A stretch of DNA of 52,563 nucleotides from an uncultured Lachnospiraceae bacterium (GCA_910577115.1 CAJTMC010000029.1:1-52563); one strand, 5' to 3'; shown: positions 31,265 to 40,159, numbered from the stretch's first letter. Numbers and translations: made by a program. The notes: generated by a model from the letters alone, not told the origin.

Positions 31265-32036
31265 GTATGTATTGCTATGTGAGGACAGCATGGAGGGCAT
31301 TTTAAGCGGAGTTTATGAAGCATATCGTTTTAAGAAGGAAAACAGCATAGAAAGCCATGATGCCATTCATTTAGTGACAAAAAGCCCTGACACATACCGT
31401 CTTTTTACCGAATACAGGACGGTTGAAGCAAACGATGAAAATGCGGATAAAGTCATAGGGACAATCAGGAGCAGACTGGGCGAGGAGGTATATTATCGTC
31501 TTTGTTTGGCGATGGTATCCTGCTTTGATGAGAAGGCAGATGCGGTATACCATACAATTGTGCTTGGACTTCGCAATCATGACAGAATGATTATGGACAG
31601 ACTCGCAGAAGACTGGGTGCAGAAAACATTTCAATATGCGCGTGCATCCTCCAATGAATTGGGACATATGATAGAATTTACGCGTTTTTCGGAGCTTGAG
31701 GGAGGAATCCTGTATGCAAAGATCAACGTAAAGCATCACATTCTGCCGTTTCTGATGCCGCATTTTGCCGACAGGCTTCCGTCAGAAAATTTCATGATTT
31801 ATGATGAGAATACGGACGTGTACGGGCTTCATCCCAAACAGCAGCAGTGGTATCTTGTGCAGGGAGTGGAGATTGACAGTGACAAACTGAACGTAACGGC
31901 GGCTGAGAAGGACTATCAGGAGCTGTTTAAAAGGTTCTGCAAAACGATTGCCATCGAGTCAAGAACAAATAAAAAGCTCCAGACAAGTTTCCTGCCGCTG
32001 CGCTTTCGTCCAAATATGACAGAGTTTCAACCCTGA
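31257..32036 (+). CDS. DUF4130-type DNA metabolism protein, partner of the radical-SAM protein
   Basis: This 259-residue soluble protein belongs to the family that travels with the upstream radical-SAM gene (TIGR03915, DUF4130). The start YEYVLLCEDSMEGILSGVYE, the middle ELGHMIEFTRFSELEGGILY and the ending TIAIESRTNKKLQTSFLPLR then FRPNMTEF are all typical. In some lineages this domain is fused to a uracil-DNA glycosylase-like domain; here the glycosylase part is absent. Its ATG overlaps the upstream stop, so the two proteins are made together. The molecular role is not established. Confidence 0.82.
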   Translation: MYEYVLLCEDSMEGILSGVYEAYRFKKENSIESHDAIHLVTKSPDTYRLFTEYRTVEANDENADKVIGTIRSRLGEEVYYRLCLAMVSCFDEKADAVYHTIVLGLRNHDRMIMDRLAEDWVQKTFQYARASSNELGHMIEFTRFSELEGGILYAKINVKHHILPFLMPHFADRLPSENFMIYDENTDVYGLHPKQQQWYLVQGVEIDSDKLNVTAAEKDYQELFKRFCKTIAIESRTNKKLQTSFLPLRFRPNMTEFQP

Positions 32037-32046
32037 TACAGCACTG

Positions 32047-33066
32047 TCAGATATTTTCTAAAATACGGATATCAACAGCAGTATAGTGATATTCCTGTTC
32101 CGGTGCATTTCCTGTGGTGAGATAAGAAAAGAGAATATCAAGCGGTTTTTTTCCCTGTGTGTGCGGCTGCTGGCAGATAACAGCAGATAAAATATCATTT
32201 TTTAAGAAATCTTCGGTTGTTTCGGCTTTGTCATAAGCAATGATTTTCAGTTTATGTCCAAGCCCTAAAGAGGACACTGCGCGGCATCCGCCGTATACGC
32301 CGCCTGCCGCAAAATACAGTGCATTGATTTCGGGGTGTTCTTTAAGCAGTTTTGTGGTTTTTTCATAGCTTTCGATCTCATCATCATGTGTTTCTGTTAT
32401 GGAAATGATATGAATGTGATCCGCATAGGGCGCGAGAGTACTCGAAAAGCCTGCAATCCGTTCTGTATGGCATAAAATGTCGGACGAACCTGTCAAAATG
32501 CCGACCGAAATCTCACCGTTTGCCATAAGTCGTAGAAGTCCTGCAGCGGTAGCGCCGCTTTTGGTATAATGGCTTCCGACATAGGCAATTCGTTTTGAGT
32601 TTTCAATATCCGTATTTAAGGTGACAACGGGAATTCCCTGCTCATACAGCTCGTTGATACGGATACGAATGCGGTTATCGTTGCAGGGCGCAAGGGCGAT
32701 ACCGTTTATTTCTGCTGCCACAAGTTCATTGATTGCTTTTAGCTGGGCATCTGTATTAATGGGAATCTGCTTGATAAACACAGAACAGTTATATTCGGCG
32801 AGTTCCTCCGCCTTATCGTTAATGCCGTCCAGCACGTCGGAGAAAAACGGATTCTCAGCGGAAAATATAATGACGCCAAGTTTTAGCCTCTTTTTGGAGG
32901 CAGCAAGCACAAGACCTGCTTTGTTTGGTCTGTAATCAAGGGCTTTTGCGATTTCTCTTACTTTTTCTGCAGTGCTCGGATTTACGGAGCCGCGGTTGTT
33001 GAGCACGCGGTCAACGGTTCCGCGGGATACGCCGGCAAGCGCTGCAATTTCTTTGATTGTAGCCAT
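32047..33066 (-). CDS. LacI-family transcriptional regulator
   Basis: This 339-residue repressor has an N-terminal helix-turn-helix (IKEIAALAGVSRGTVDRVLN), a hinge helix (about 48-58) and a periplasmic-binding-protein-like sugar domain (about 62-330: LKLGVIIFSAENPFFSDVLD, GIALAPCNDNRIRIRINELY, LYFAAGGVYGGCRAV). The RGTVDRVLNNRG form of the first helices is that of sugar-catabolism LacI proteins of Clostridia. It is divergent from an L-fucose/L-arabinose isomerase-family gene. It probably controls that gene and itself, with a sugar or its phosphate as effector. The tail reads DIRILENI. Confidence 0.9.
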   Translation of the reverse strand: MATIKEIAALAGVSRGTVDRVLNNRGSVNPSTAEKVREIAKALDYRPNKAGLVLAASKKRLKLGVIIFSAENPFFSDVLDGINDKAEELAEYNCSVFIKQIPINTDAQLKAINELVAAEINGIALAPCNDNRIRIRINELYEQGIPVVTLNTDIENSKRIAYVGSHYTKSGATAAGLLRLMANGEISVGILTGSSDILCHTERIAGFSSTLAPYADHIHIISITETHDDEIESYEKTTKLLKEHPEINALYFAAGGVYGGCRAVSSLGLGHKLKIIAYDKAETTEDFLKNDILSAVICQQPHTQGKKPLDILFSYLTTGNAPEQEYHYTAVDIRILENI

Positions 33067-33136
33067 GTGGTGTTCCTATACTTTCTATTAAAATCGGTTT
33101 ATCAAGTTTCAGCATTTTTACAGGATTACTGTTTTT

Positions 33137-33165
33137 ATTATATGTGCAAGTATCACATTTTGCAA
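33137..33165 (-). promoter_or_regulatory. Sigma-A promoter for the LacI-type gene
   Basis: On the minus strand, TTGCAA (33160-33165) and TATAAT (33137-33142) have a 17-base spacer and lie about 70 bases before the start codon. The spacer contains TGTG...CACA arms that could be a weak operator for autoregulation. Confidence 0.7.
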
Positions 33166-33253
33166 GGGAAATGTGGAAAAGGCACGTTAAAAGGCACGCC
33201 CGCAATGTGCGGTTTCTTCGGGGAGGGGAATGTATACGGGATACTAGACATAT

Positions 33254-33282
33254 TTGACAGAAAAGACAGGGTAAAATAAGAT
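33254..33282 (+). promoter_or_regulatory. Upstream promoter for the isomerase-family gene
   Basis: TTGACA at 33254-33259 and TAAGAT at 33277-33282 are 17 bases apart. A second promoter lies 64 bases further on. The rest of the 373-base gap between the LacI-type gene and the isomerase gene shows no gene. Confidence 0.5.
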
Positions 33283-33317
33283 ATTATGACGAAAAATAAA
33301 TATTAACAAAATGTTAC

Positions 33318-33346
33318 TTGATTTTTGGACAGACAGCAACTATTAT
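33318..33346 (+). promoter_or_regulatory. Main promoter for the isomerase-family gene
   Basis: TTGATT at 33318-33323 and TATTAT at 33341-33346 have a 17-base spacer. The palindrome at 33370-33383 begins about 18 bases after the expected start site. Confidence 0.6.
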
Positions 33347-33369
33347 AGAATTAATCATCAAAATGTGCA

Positions 33370-33383
33370 CGAGCACGTTCTCG
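33370..33383. promoter_or_regulatory. Likely LacI-family operator
   Basis: CGAGCACGTTCTCG is a 14-base palindrome with a central CG and one mismatch, the layout of LacI-family operators. It lies downstream of the promoter at 33318-33346, where bound repressor would block elongation. The divergent LacI-type protein is the natural candidate to bind it. Confidence 0.6.
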
Positions 33384-33439
33384 ATGAGAAAATAGCATAG
33401 TGTGTGATATTATAGCTTGTTTTTAAGGAGGATTTTAAA

Positions 33440-34924
33440 ATGAATAATTTACCACAGGTAAAAGTTGGAATCGTAGCTGTGAGTCGTGACTGCTTTCCCG
33501 AAAGCCTGTCAGTAGACAGAAGAAAAGCATTGATAAAGGCATACACAGAAAAGTTCGGAACAGAAGGTGTTTACGAATGTCCTGTGTGTATCGTAGAGAG
33601 TGAGATACATATGGTACAGGCGTTAGAGGACATCAAGAAGGCAGGCTGTAATGCACTCTGCGTATATCTTGGAAACTTTGGTCCCGAGATTTCGGAGACA
33701 CTTCTTGCAAAGCATTTTGACGGTCCTGCAATGTTTATTGCGGCGGCAGAGGAGACACAGGGCAATCTTGTCGGCGGACGCGGCGATGCTTACTGCGGAA
33801 TGTTAAATGCAAGCTATAATTTGAAACTGCGCAATATTAAAGCATATATCCCTGAGTATCCCGTAGGTACTGCTGAGGAATGTGCGGATATGATTCATGA
33901 GTTTTTACCGATTGCAAGAGCAATTATCGGTCTTTCTGATTTAAAGATTATTTCATTTGGTCCCAGACCGTTGAACTTCCTTGCATGTAACGCACCAATC
34001 AAGCAGCTTTACAATCTCGGCGTTGAGATCGAGGAGAATTCAGAGCTTGACCTTTTTGAGTCCTTTAAAAAGCATGAGGGCGACGAGAGAATCCCTGCAA
34101 AGATTAAGGAAATGGAGGAGGAGCTTGGTGAGGGCAACTTAAAGCCCGAAGTCCTTCCGAAACTTGCACAGTATGAGCTGACACTTCTTGACTGGGTAGA
34201 GGCGCATAAGGGATACAGAAAGTATGTGGCAATCGCCGGAAAGTGCTGGCCTGCATTCCAGACACAGTTTGGATTTGTTCCTTGTTATGTAAACAGCCGT
34301 TTGACAGGTATGGGCATTCCTGTTTCCTGCGAGGTTGATATTTACGGCTGTCTCAGCGAGTTTATCGGTACTTGTGTCAGTCAGGACGCTGTTACGCTTC
34401 TTGACATTAATAATACGGTGCCTGCTGATATGTATCAGGAGTCAATTAAGGAGCAGTTTAACTATACGCACAACGATACCTTCATGGGATTCCACTGCGG
34501 AAATACAAATACAAAGAAGCTCAGCTTCTGCAATATGAAGTATCAGATGATTATGGCAAGAACGCTTCCTGAGGAGGTTACACAGGGAACACTTGAGGGT
34601 GACATTATCCCCGGCGATATTACCTTCTATCGTTTACAGTCAACAGCAGACTGCAAGCTGCGTGCCTATATTGCACAGGGCGAGGTTCTTCCGGTTGCCA
34701 CAAAGTCATTCGGAAGCATTGGTGTATTTGCAATTCCTGAGATGCAGCGGTTTTACAGACATGTATTGATTGAGAAGAATTACCCGCATCATGGCGCGGT
34801 AGCGTTCGGACATTTCGGAAAGGCTCTGTATGAGGTATTTAAGTACATCGGTGTACCTGTTGAGGACTTAAACTACAATCAGCCGAAGTCACTTCCTTAT
34901 CCGACGGAAAATCCGTTTGCTTAA
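33440..34924 (+). CDS. L-fucose/L-arabinose isomerase-family protein
   Basis: This 494-residue protein has the three-domain FucI/AraA-like layout. N-terminal VGIVAVSRDCFPESLSVDRR and GCNALCVYLGNFGPEISETL form the first Rossmann-like part. The middle has AEETQGNLVGGRGDAYCGML. The metal-site segment of the family, with Glu, Asp and His ligands, is likely in CEVDIYGCLSEFIGTCVSQD and TFMGFHCGNTN; a His-rich C-terminal part (KNYPHHGAVAFGHFG) closes the active site. AAGGAGG lies well before the ATG. The substrate is not shown; members act on L-fucose, D-arabinose or related sugars. No kinase or transporter is beside it, so the pathway is incomplete here. Confidence 0.82.
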   Translation: MNNLPQVKVGIVAVSRDCFPESLSVDRRKALIKAYTEKFGTEGVYECPVCIVESEIHMVQALEDIKKAGCNALCVYLGNFGPEISETLLAKHFDGPAMFIAAAEETQGNLVGGRGDAYCGMLNASYNLKLRNIKAYIPEYPVGTAEECADMIHEFLPIARAIIGLSDLKIISFGPRPLNFLACNAPIKQLYNLGVEIEENSELDLFESFKKHEGDERIPAKIKEMEEELGEGNLKPEVLPKLAQYELTLLDWVEAHKGYRKYVAIAGKCWPAFQTQFGFVPCYVNSRLTGMGIPVSCEVDIYGCLSEFIGTCVSQDAVTLLDINNTVPADMYQESIKEQFNYTHNDTFMGFHCGNTNTKKLSFCNMKYQMIMARTLPEEVTQGTLEGDIIPGDITFYRLQSTADCKLRAYIAQGEVLPVATKSFGSIGVFAIPEMQRFYRHVLIEKNYPHHGAVAFGHFGKALYEVFKYIGVPVEDLNYNQPKSLPYPTENPFA

Positions 34925-34970
34925 TGCAGCAGGGCAGTATGGTATTTCGAAAACATTCAATATAGCATAA

Positions 34971-35007
34971 AATAAAAAGGCAAAGCGCAATGCTCTGCCT
35001 TTTTATT
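34971..35007. terminator. Terminator shared by the isomerase and EAL genes
   Basis: Twelve bases, AATAAAAAGGCA (34971-34982), pair perfectly with TGCCTTTTTATT (34996-35007). T-rich flanks exist on both strands, so it stops both the isomerase transcript (+) and the convergent EAL gene (-), whose stop is at 35020. Confidence 0.85.
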
Positions 35008-35019
35008 TTATGCATTTTG

Positions 35020-36684
35020 TTATTTAATAAATTTATCCTGAAATTCAGGAAACGGACAAGGCTTTCCGAAATAATATCCCTGATAGTAATCGGGCAGGAC
35101 TTCTTTCATGCGGGAAAGCTCATTTGTGTTTTCGACGCCTTCCACACAGATTTGCAGATTTAAGCTGTGCGCCATATTGCTCATCAATGACAGCAGTTTA
35201 AATTCATAGTCATTTGTAACGGCCTTTATGGTAAAGGTGCGATCAATCTTGATGATATCAGGCTTTAGGTCGTTGAGGTAGTGGAAATTGGAGTAGCCTG
35301 TTCCAAAATCGTCGAGCGCAAGGTAAATGCCTTTTTCTTTCAGGCGTGCCCAAAGCTTGGTAATGCGGTTATCAAGAACGAGCAGACCGCTTTCCGTCAG
35401 CTCGATGATGACGGTAGAGGGCGGAATATGATAATATTCAACAGCGTTGAGAATATCTGTAAGAATATTGCTTTTTACGACCTGGACATAAGAAACATTG
35501 ATGCTGATCTTAAAATCAGGAATCACCCTTTGGATATTTTGGCAGATTTTCAGCGCTTCATTGAGCATCCATTTTCCAACCGGAATGATAAGCCCTGTTT
35601 CCTCCAGCAGCGGGATAAATTCGGCAGGAGCTACCATGCCGAATTCTTCGGTACAGAAACGCAGAAGGGACTCCGCACCGTAAATGGTGTTGCTGTCGGT
35701 ATTAATCAGCGGCTGCAGATATGCCTCGAAGCCTTCAAAATTGTGGGTAACGGCGCGTCTTAAGAGCTGTGAGAGCCTGCGCCTTCTCAAAAATTTGTCA
35801 TAATCTTCGCGGCAGAAGATGTAACAGCAGTTTTTTCCATGCCGTTTGGCCTCATTGAGTGAAAATTCGGAGAATTTCATTGCATCAGAGAAGGAACAGG
35901 CGCTGAACTGCTCGCTTTTCAGAATTCCGCCGGAGATTGTATAGATTACTTCATAATTGTTTTCCTTTACAAAAGAATCAATTGTCTGCCGTATGTGCTT
36001 ATACTGCTCAATGGCGTCCTCCGTGGTGCGCTTCGAAAAGTTGACAATCAGGTATTCGTCTGCCACCGCGCGGAAGAGCTTTTGGTTCGGCAAAAGGCAG
36101 GCTGTGATACATTCGGCAGTGCGCTTTAAAATTAAATCGCCATAATCACAGCCAAGCTTTTCGTTGATTTCCTTAAAGTCATCAAGTCCAAGGCGCAGCA
36201 GATAGCCGTTCGGGAGATCTGCATGTTCTGCCAAAAAGGAATTTTTTAAGCTTGTGACGCCTAAGAGTCCGCTGACATTGTCCGCTTTCTGACGTGCGCC
36301 GATTTCATTGATGCAGCCAAGCATGTAAAGCGGTGTGTTTTCATGACGAACCACAAAACCGCGGCAATTAATCCATATGGGATCATTGTCTACGGAAATC
36401 CAGCGATAGAGCAGGTCATGGAACTGTTTTTTGCCGGCGGTAAGCTCTTCGAGGTCCTGTTGTAGCATCGGCAAATCCGCGGGATAAACAAATTTTGCAT
36501 GATTTTCGATTACATTATGAAACTGATTGGAAGGCAGACAGAAACGCTCTACTGCCAGTTTTGAGATATAATAAAAGTCATTGACCAGATCATAGACATA
36601 AACAAAATCATCCATACATGGGTTGAGTGTGTCGATCGCCTCGCAGATTTGGGCAACAGTAAGACCGGTAAATCCAGGTGTCAA
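35020..36684 (-). CDS. PAS-like, degenerate GGDEF and EAL domain protein
   Basis: This is a 554-residue cytosolic protein counted from the TTG at 36684, which follows GGGAGGGA by six bases; an upstream ATG at 36738 lacks a site. Residues about 10-140 look like a PAS sensor. The GGDEF site reads AVADEYLIV, so it should not make cyclic di-GMP. The EAL domain (about 310-550) has ESLLRF for EAL, NVSYVQV, IELTESGL, LALDDFGTGYS, IIKIDRT and CVEGVEN; the main metal and base residues are kept, so it may degrade cyclic di-GMP. The Ala of EAL is Ser, common among active members. No regulator or target is near. Confidence 0.85.
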   Translation of the reverse strand: MTPGFTGLTVAQICEAIDTLNPCMDDFVYVYDLVNDFYYISKLAVERFCLPSNQFHNVIENHAKFVYPADLPMLQQDLEELTAGKKQFHDLLYRWISVDNDPIWINCRGFVVRHENTPLYMLGCINEIGARQKADNVSGLLGVTSLKNSFLAEHADLPNGYLLRLGLDDFKEINEKLGCDYGDLILKRTAECITACLLPNQKLFRAVADEYLIVNFSKRTTEDAIEQYKHIRQTIDSFVKENNYEVIYTISGGILKSEQFSACSFSDAMKFSEFSLNEAKRHGKNCCYIFCREDYDKFLRRRRLSQLLRRAVTHNFEGFEAYLQPLINTDSNTIYGAESLLRFCTEEFGMVAPAEFIPLLEETGLIIPVGKWMLNEALKICQNIQRVIPDFKISINVSYVQVVKSNILTDILNAVEYYHIPPSTVIIELTESGLLVLDNRITKLWARLKEKGIYLALDDFGTGYSNFHYLNDLKPDIIKIDRTFTIKAVTNDYEFKLLSLMSNMAHSLNLQICVEGVENTNELSRMKEVLPDYYQGYYFGKPCPFPEFQDKFIK

Positions 36685-36868
36685 AAAAATCCCTCCCTGT
36701 TCAATAAGAAATGTGAAAAAATTCACATTGATTTGCAAAATTTTACAACTATACTTACCATTTTATCAAAAAAAAATAAAAACACAAGCCATTTATGATA
36801 CAAAATGCATAAAAATATTGAAAAGGGAGATTTAATTGTGCTATTGTAGTGGTATAGTGTTTTTATCA

Positions 36869-36877
36869 TGTTATAAT
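36869..36877 (+). promoter_or_regulatory. Extended -10 promoter for the M18 aminopeptidase gene
   Basis: TG at 36869-36870 followed by T and the consensus TATAAT at 36872-36877 forms an extended -10 element, 36 bases before the ATG. No good -35 is present (GTGGTA at the 17-base position), as is usual for extended -10 promoters. Confidence 0.65.
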
Positions 36878-36912
36878 ACTTATTATTATTTGAAGTAAGG
36901 AGACGTATTAAG

Positions 36913-38313
36913 ATGAAAAGAGAAAGTTTGTGGCTCGGATATAAGGACGAGGACAAAAAAAAGCTTGAAGAGGTGTGCAGCCTCTACAAAACCTGTTTGG
37001 ACGAAGGGAAGACAGAGCGTGAATGCGTAGATCTGATTGTAAAAATGGCAGAGGAGAAAGGATATAAAGAGCTTTCTGCAGCGATTGAATCAGGAGAGAA
37101 GTTGGAAGCGGGCGATAAGCTGTATGTGGTTCAGATGAATAAGAGTGTGGCGCTTTTCCAGCTTGGAAAAAAGCCGCTGTCAGAGGGAATGAATCTTTTG
37201 GGGGCACATATTGACTCGCCGCGGATTGATGTAAAGCAGAATCCTTTATATGAAAAGGACGGATTTGCATATTTTGATACCCATTATTATGGCGGTATTA
37301 AGAAATACCAGTGGACGGCAATTCCTTTGGCGCTTCATGGCGTGGTCGCAAAGAAAGATGGTGCGACGGTAAAGATTTGTATCGGCGAGAAGGACGAGGA
37401 TCCGGTGTTTGTGATTACGGATTTGCTGATTCATCTTGCAGGCGAACAGATGGCGAAGAAAGCGACAGAGGTAGTGACAGGCGAGAATTTGGACTTGCTT
37501 ATCGGAAACTGTCCGCTTGAGGAAAATAAGGAGCTGGAGAAGGAAGAGAAGGAGACGCTCAAGGCAAATGTGCTAAAGCTTTTGAAGGAGACCTATGGAA
37601 TAGAGGAGGAGGACTTTTTGTCGGCAGAGCTTGAGATTGTTCCGGCAGGGAAGGCAAGAGATTTGGGCTTTGACAGAAGCATGATTCTGGCATACGGACA
37701 AGATGACCGAATCTGCGCTTTCACTTCGCTTTTTGCGATGCTTGATTTGTCTTCGGAGATTACGGAGCACACGCTTTGCTGTCTGTTGGTTGACAAGGAG
37801 GAGATTGGCAGTGTGGGCGCTACCGGTATGCAGTCGCGGTTTTTTGAGAATGCGGTCGCAGAGCTGATTGCGGTGACAGAGCAGGATTCCCAGCGTTTGG
37901 TGCGTAGGGCGCTTGCGAATTCGAACATGCTTTCGTCTGACGTGAGCGCGGGATATGACCCGTTATATGCAAGTGCATTTGAGAAAAATAATGCGGCATT
38001 TTTGGCACATGGCCTTACGTTTAACAAGTTTACAGGCTCGCGCGGAAAGAGCGGTTCCAATGATGCGAATGCGGAGTACATTGCAGCGCTTCGCAAAATT
38101 ATGGACGATGCAGATGTGAAATATCAGTTTGCGGAGCTTGGCAAGGTTGACGTCGGCGGAGGCGGCACGATTGCTTATATTATGGCAAACTACGGAATGA
38201 ATGTGATAGACAGCGGCGTCGCAGTGCTGAACATGCACGCACCATACGAGGGCAGCAGCAAGGCAGATGTGTATGAGGCAGTAAGAGGCTATACGGCATT
38301 TTTAAGGTCATAA
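36913..38313 (+). CDS. M18-family zinc aminopeptidase
   Basis: This 466-residue cytosolic peptidase removes N-terminal residues from peptides. The metal ligands are visible: His and Asp in LLGAHIDSPRIDVKQNPLYE, the acidic pair in VDKEEIGSVGATG, and His in NMHAPYEGSSKADVYEA. Other family parts are HYYGGIKKYQWTAIPLALHG and KFTGSRGKSGSNDANAEYIA. The length is in the normal 430-480 range. The ribosome site is AAGGAG, seven bases before the ATG. It stands alone with its own promoter and terminator, as is usual for this housekeeping enzyme in Lachnospiraceae. Confidence 0.93.
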   Translation: MKRESLWLGYKDEDKKKLEEVCSLYKTCLDEGKTERECVDLIVKMAEEKGYKELSAAIESGEKLEAGDKLYVVQMNKSVALFQLGKKPLSEGMNLLGAHIDSPRIDVKQNPLYEKDGFAYFDTHYYGGIKKYQWTAIPLALHGVVAKKDGATVKICIGEKDEDPVFVITDLLIHLAGEQMAKKATEVVTGENLDLLIGNCPLEENKELEKEEKETLKANVLKLLKETYGIEEEDFLSAELEIVPAGKARDLGFDRSMILAYGQDDRICAFTSLFAMLDLSSEITEHTLCCLLVDKEEIGSVGATGMQSRFFENAVAELIAVTEQDSQRLVRRALANSNMLSSDVSAGYDPLYASAFEKNNAAFLAHGLTFNKFTGSRGKSGSNDANAEYIAALRKIMDDADVKYQFAELGKVDVGGGGTIAYIMANYGMNVIDSGVAVLNMHAPYEGSSKADVYEAVRGYTAFLRS

Positions 38314-38333
38314 GATAACAGGGTAAAAAGGAA

Positions 38334-38369
38334 CAGGGCATTTCGTTAGGAAATGCCCTGTAATTTTTT
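38334..38369 (+). terminator. Terminator of the aminopeptidase gene, inside the end of the next gene
   Basis: CAGGGCATTTC (38334-38344) pairs with GAAATGCCCTG (38350-38360) around loop GTTAG, followed by TAATTTTTT. The right arm and T-run also encode the last codons (LQGIS and stop) of the convergent EAL gene, which ends at 38346. The two genes share sequence at their ends. Confidence 0.85.
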
Positions 38370-40067
38370 CTGAAATTCATTGTGCGGAAGTGGCTTGGCA
38401 TACCAAAAGCCCTGAATCATATCACAGCCAAGCTGCGTTAACATATTTTTCTGCCCGTCATTTTCAACGCCAGCGCATATGACCTTGATGCCAAGCGCAT
38501 GTGCCATTTCGATAATTGCTTTGATGACGACCGCGTTGTTCTGCGTACGCTTTATGGTAGTCCGTCCCCCCGATAATTGTATATTGGTGTTTGGGGAAGC
38601 GGGAGTGTCTATTTCTGTGACAAAGGACTTATCAAGCTTTATCACGTCGATTTCGAGGTCGCTCATCAGCTTTAAGGAAGAGTAGCCGGTACCGAAATTG
38701 TCAATGGAGGTATAAACGCCGTAGCTTTTTATCCGGTTGATAAAGTCGGAGAGTGAGGTAAAGTCGTCGTAACCGCTGCTCTCGGTCAGCTCAATCTCAA
38801 TATATTTGGGCGGAATGGCATACTTGTTGATAATGCCCATAATGTCTTCCGCAAGAAAGCGGTTGTGCAGGTGCGCTTTGGAAAAGTTTGTGGAGATGCG
38901 CACAGGGGTAAGCCCCAGGTCAAGCCATGTGCGGAGCTTTATGCAGACCTCCTCAAGCACATACAGGTCAAGCGCGCAGATCGTTCCGGCTTTTTCAAGC
39001 ACATGAAGAAATTCGGAGGGGGCGAGCTGACCGTCTGTGCGGCTCCAGCGAACCAACGCTTCACAGCCGCACAGGGAACTGGTGTTCAAATCAAGTTTTG
39101 GCTGGTAATATACGTCGAATTCTTTTAAGGCAATCGCTTTGGAGAAGCTGTTTGAAATTTCCTTCTCACGTTTCAGATCATCGAGCATTTCAGGCACAAA
39201 ACGTACATGGTCGCTGTCCGGAGCGCCCTTTGTGATATTGATCGCAATGGAGATATTGTACAGAACGGCGCTTGCGGTATCCTGTCCGGCAATCGGGTAG
39301 ATACAGGTTCGGGACTGAATGTTAAACGTGTTTATCATGTCATCAATGTTGAGGTGCAGCCGGATATCCGAGACATACTTTAACAGTTTATCGGCGCGCC
39401 CGTTTTTGATTACGACAAGAAAGGTATCGTCCCCAAGCCTGCCGCAGATCTCGTCTCTGCGCAGAAAATCTTTCAGACGCTGCGCATATTTTTTCAAAAT
39501 CGTGTCGCCGTATTTGGCGCCAAGCTGCCGGTTAAAGTAGCGGAAATTTTTAATATTGGTGTAAACCGCAGTGTAAGAGGTTTCAGTGCCGTTCTCGCAG
39601 CAGTCTGCAATAAAGGCACTGATGCCTTCCGTATTTGCGATGCCTGTAACGGAGTCAGTGACAGATAAAATTTTTGCAAGCTTTGCAAGCCCTGCTTTGG
39701 CGCAGAGCGTATTTATAACGGACGCAAGAAATTTGAGGTATTCCATGTCGCCGTCATTCCAGGCAGCCGGTTCGCGTGGATAAAATAAAAATTCGGCTGT
39801 TCCGCCGGAATGTGTCGCATAGCGATTGCTTACAGGGGTATTTACGTAGCCTTCCGAAAAACAGTACAACATTGTGAGGTTGTCCTTGATGCGTTCTTCA
39901 TACGGTGATTCGGGATTGTTCAGGCACAACTCTATTTTTCCGATGCCAAGTGCGTCACACACAGGCGGAACGGATTTTGCAATATAACCGGAAAGCTCTT
40001 CAAGCGAGCCCATTGTGTCGGGAATTGCCATAAAAAAGTTAAATAATTCATTACTGCACAGGTTCAT
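38346..40067 (-). CDS. GAF-like, GGDEF and EAL domain protein, predicted catalytically inactive
   Basis: This is a 573-residue cytosolic protein. An N-terminal 140 residues look GAF-like. The GGDEF site is altered to RLGDDTFLVV. In the EAL domain, CEALVRW, NFSKAHL, IELTESS and VIKLDKS are kept. However, the DDFGTG loop reads IDNFGTG and the AEGVE loop reads CAGVEND, so a metal-binding Asp and the putative general base Glu (equivalent to RocR Asp296 and Glu352) are lost. It probably binds but does not cut cyclic di-GMP, or acts as a scaffold. A GAAGGAGAG ribosome site precedes the ATG. Its 3' end overlaps the aminopeptidase terminator. Confidence 0.85.
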   Translation of the reverse strand: MNLCSNELFNFFMAIPDTMGSLEELSGYIAKSVPPVCDALGIGKIELCLNNPESPYEERIKDNLTMLYCFSEGYVNTPVSNRYATHSGGTAEFLFYPREPAAWNDGDMEYLKFLASVINTLCAKAGLAKLAKILSVTDSVTGIANTEGISAFIADCCENGTETSYTAVYTNIKNFRYFNRQLGAKYGDTILKKYAQRLKDFLRRDEICGRLGDDTFLVVIKNGRADKLLKYVSDIRLHLNIDDMINTFNIQSRTCIYPIAGQDTASAVLYNISIAINITKGAPDSDHVRFVPEMLDDLKREKEISNSFSKAIALKEFDVYYQPKLDLNTSSLCGCEALVRWSRTDGQLAPSEFLHVLEKAGTICALDLYVLEEVCIKLRTWLDLGLTPVRISTNFSKAHLHNRFLAEDIMGIINKYAIPPKYIEIELTESSGYDDFTSLSDFINRIKSYGVYTSIDNFGTGYSSLKLMSDLEIDVIKLDKSFVTEIDTPASPNTNIQLSGGRTTIKRTQNNAVVIKAIIEMAHALGIKVICAGVENDGQKNMLTQLGCDMIQGFWYAKPLPHNEFQKKLQGIS

Positions 40068-40108
40068 TTACGGTTCTCTCCTTCGCCATGTTTATCCATA
40101 ATAACCAT

Positions 40109-40137
40109 ATCATATCATTAAAAGACGACAGGCACAA
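40109..40137 (-). promoter_or_regulatory. Sigma-A promoter for the second EAL gene
   Basis: On the minus strand, TTGTGC (40132-40137) and TATGAT (40109-40114) are 17 bases apart, about 40 bases before the start codon. It is back-to-back with the promoter of the molybdenum cluster. Confidence 0.55.
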
Positions 40138-40159
40138 TATTCAACATTTGATATTTGAT

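Noticed and set aside
33067..33279. 70-codon open frame in the LacI-isomerase gap
   Set aside because: It overlaps the minus-strand promoter of the LacI-type gene, has no ribosome site and reads as non-coding.
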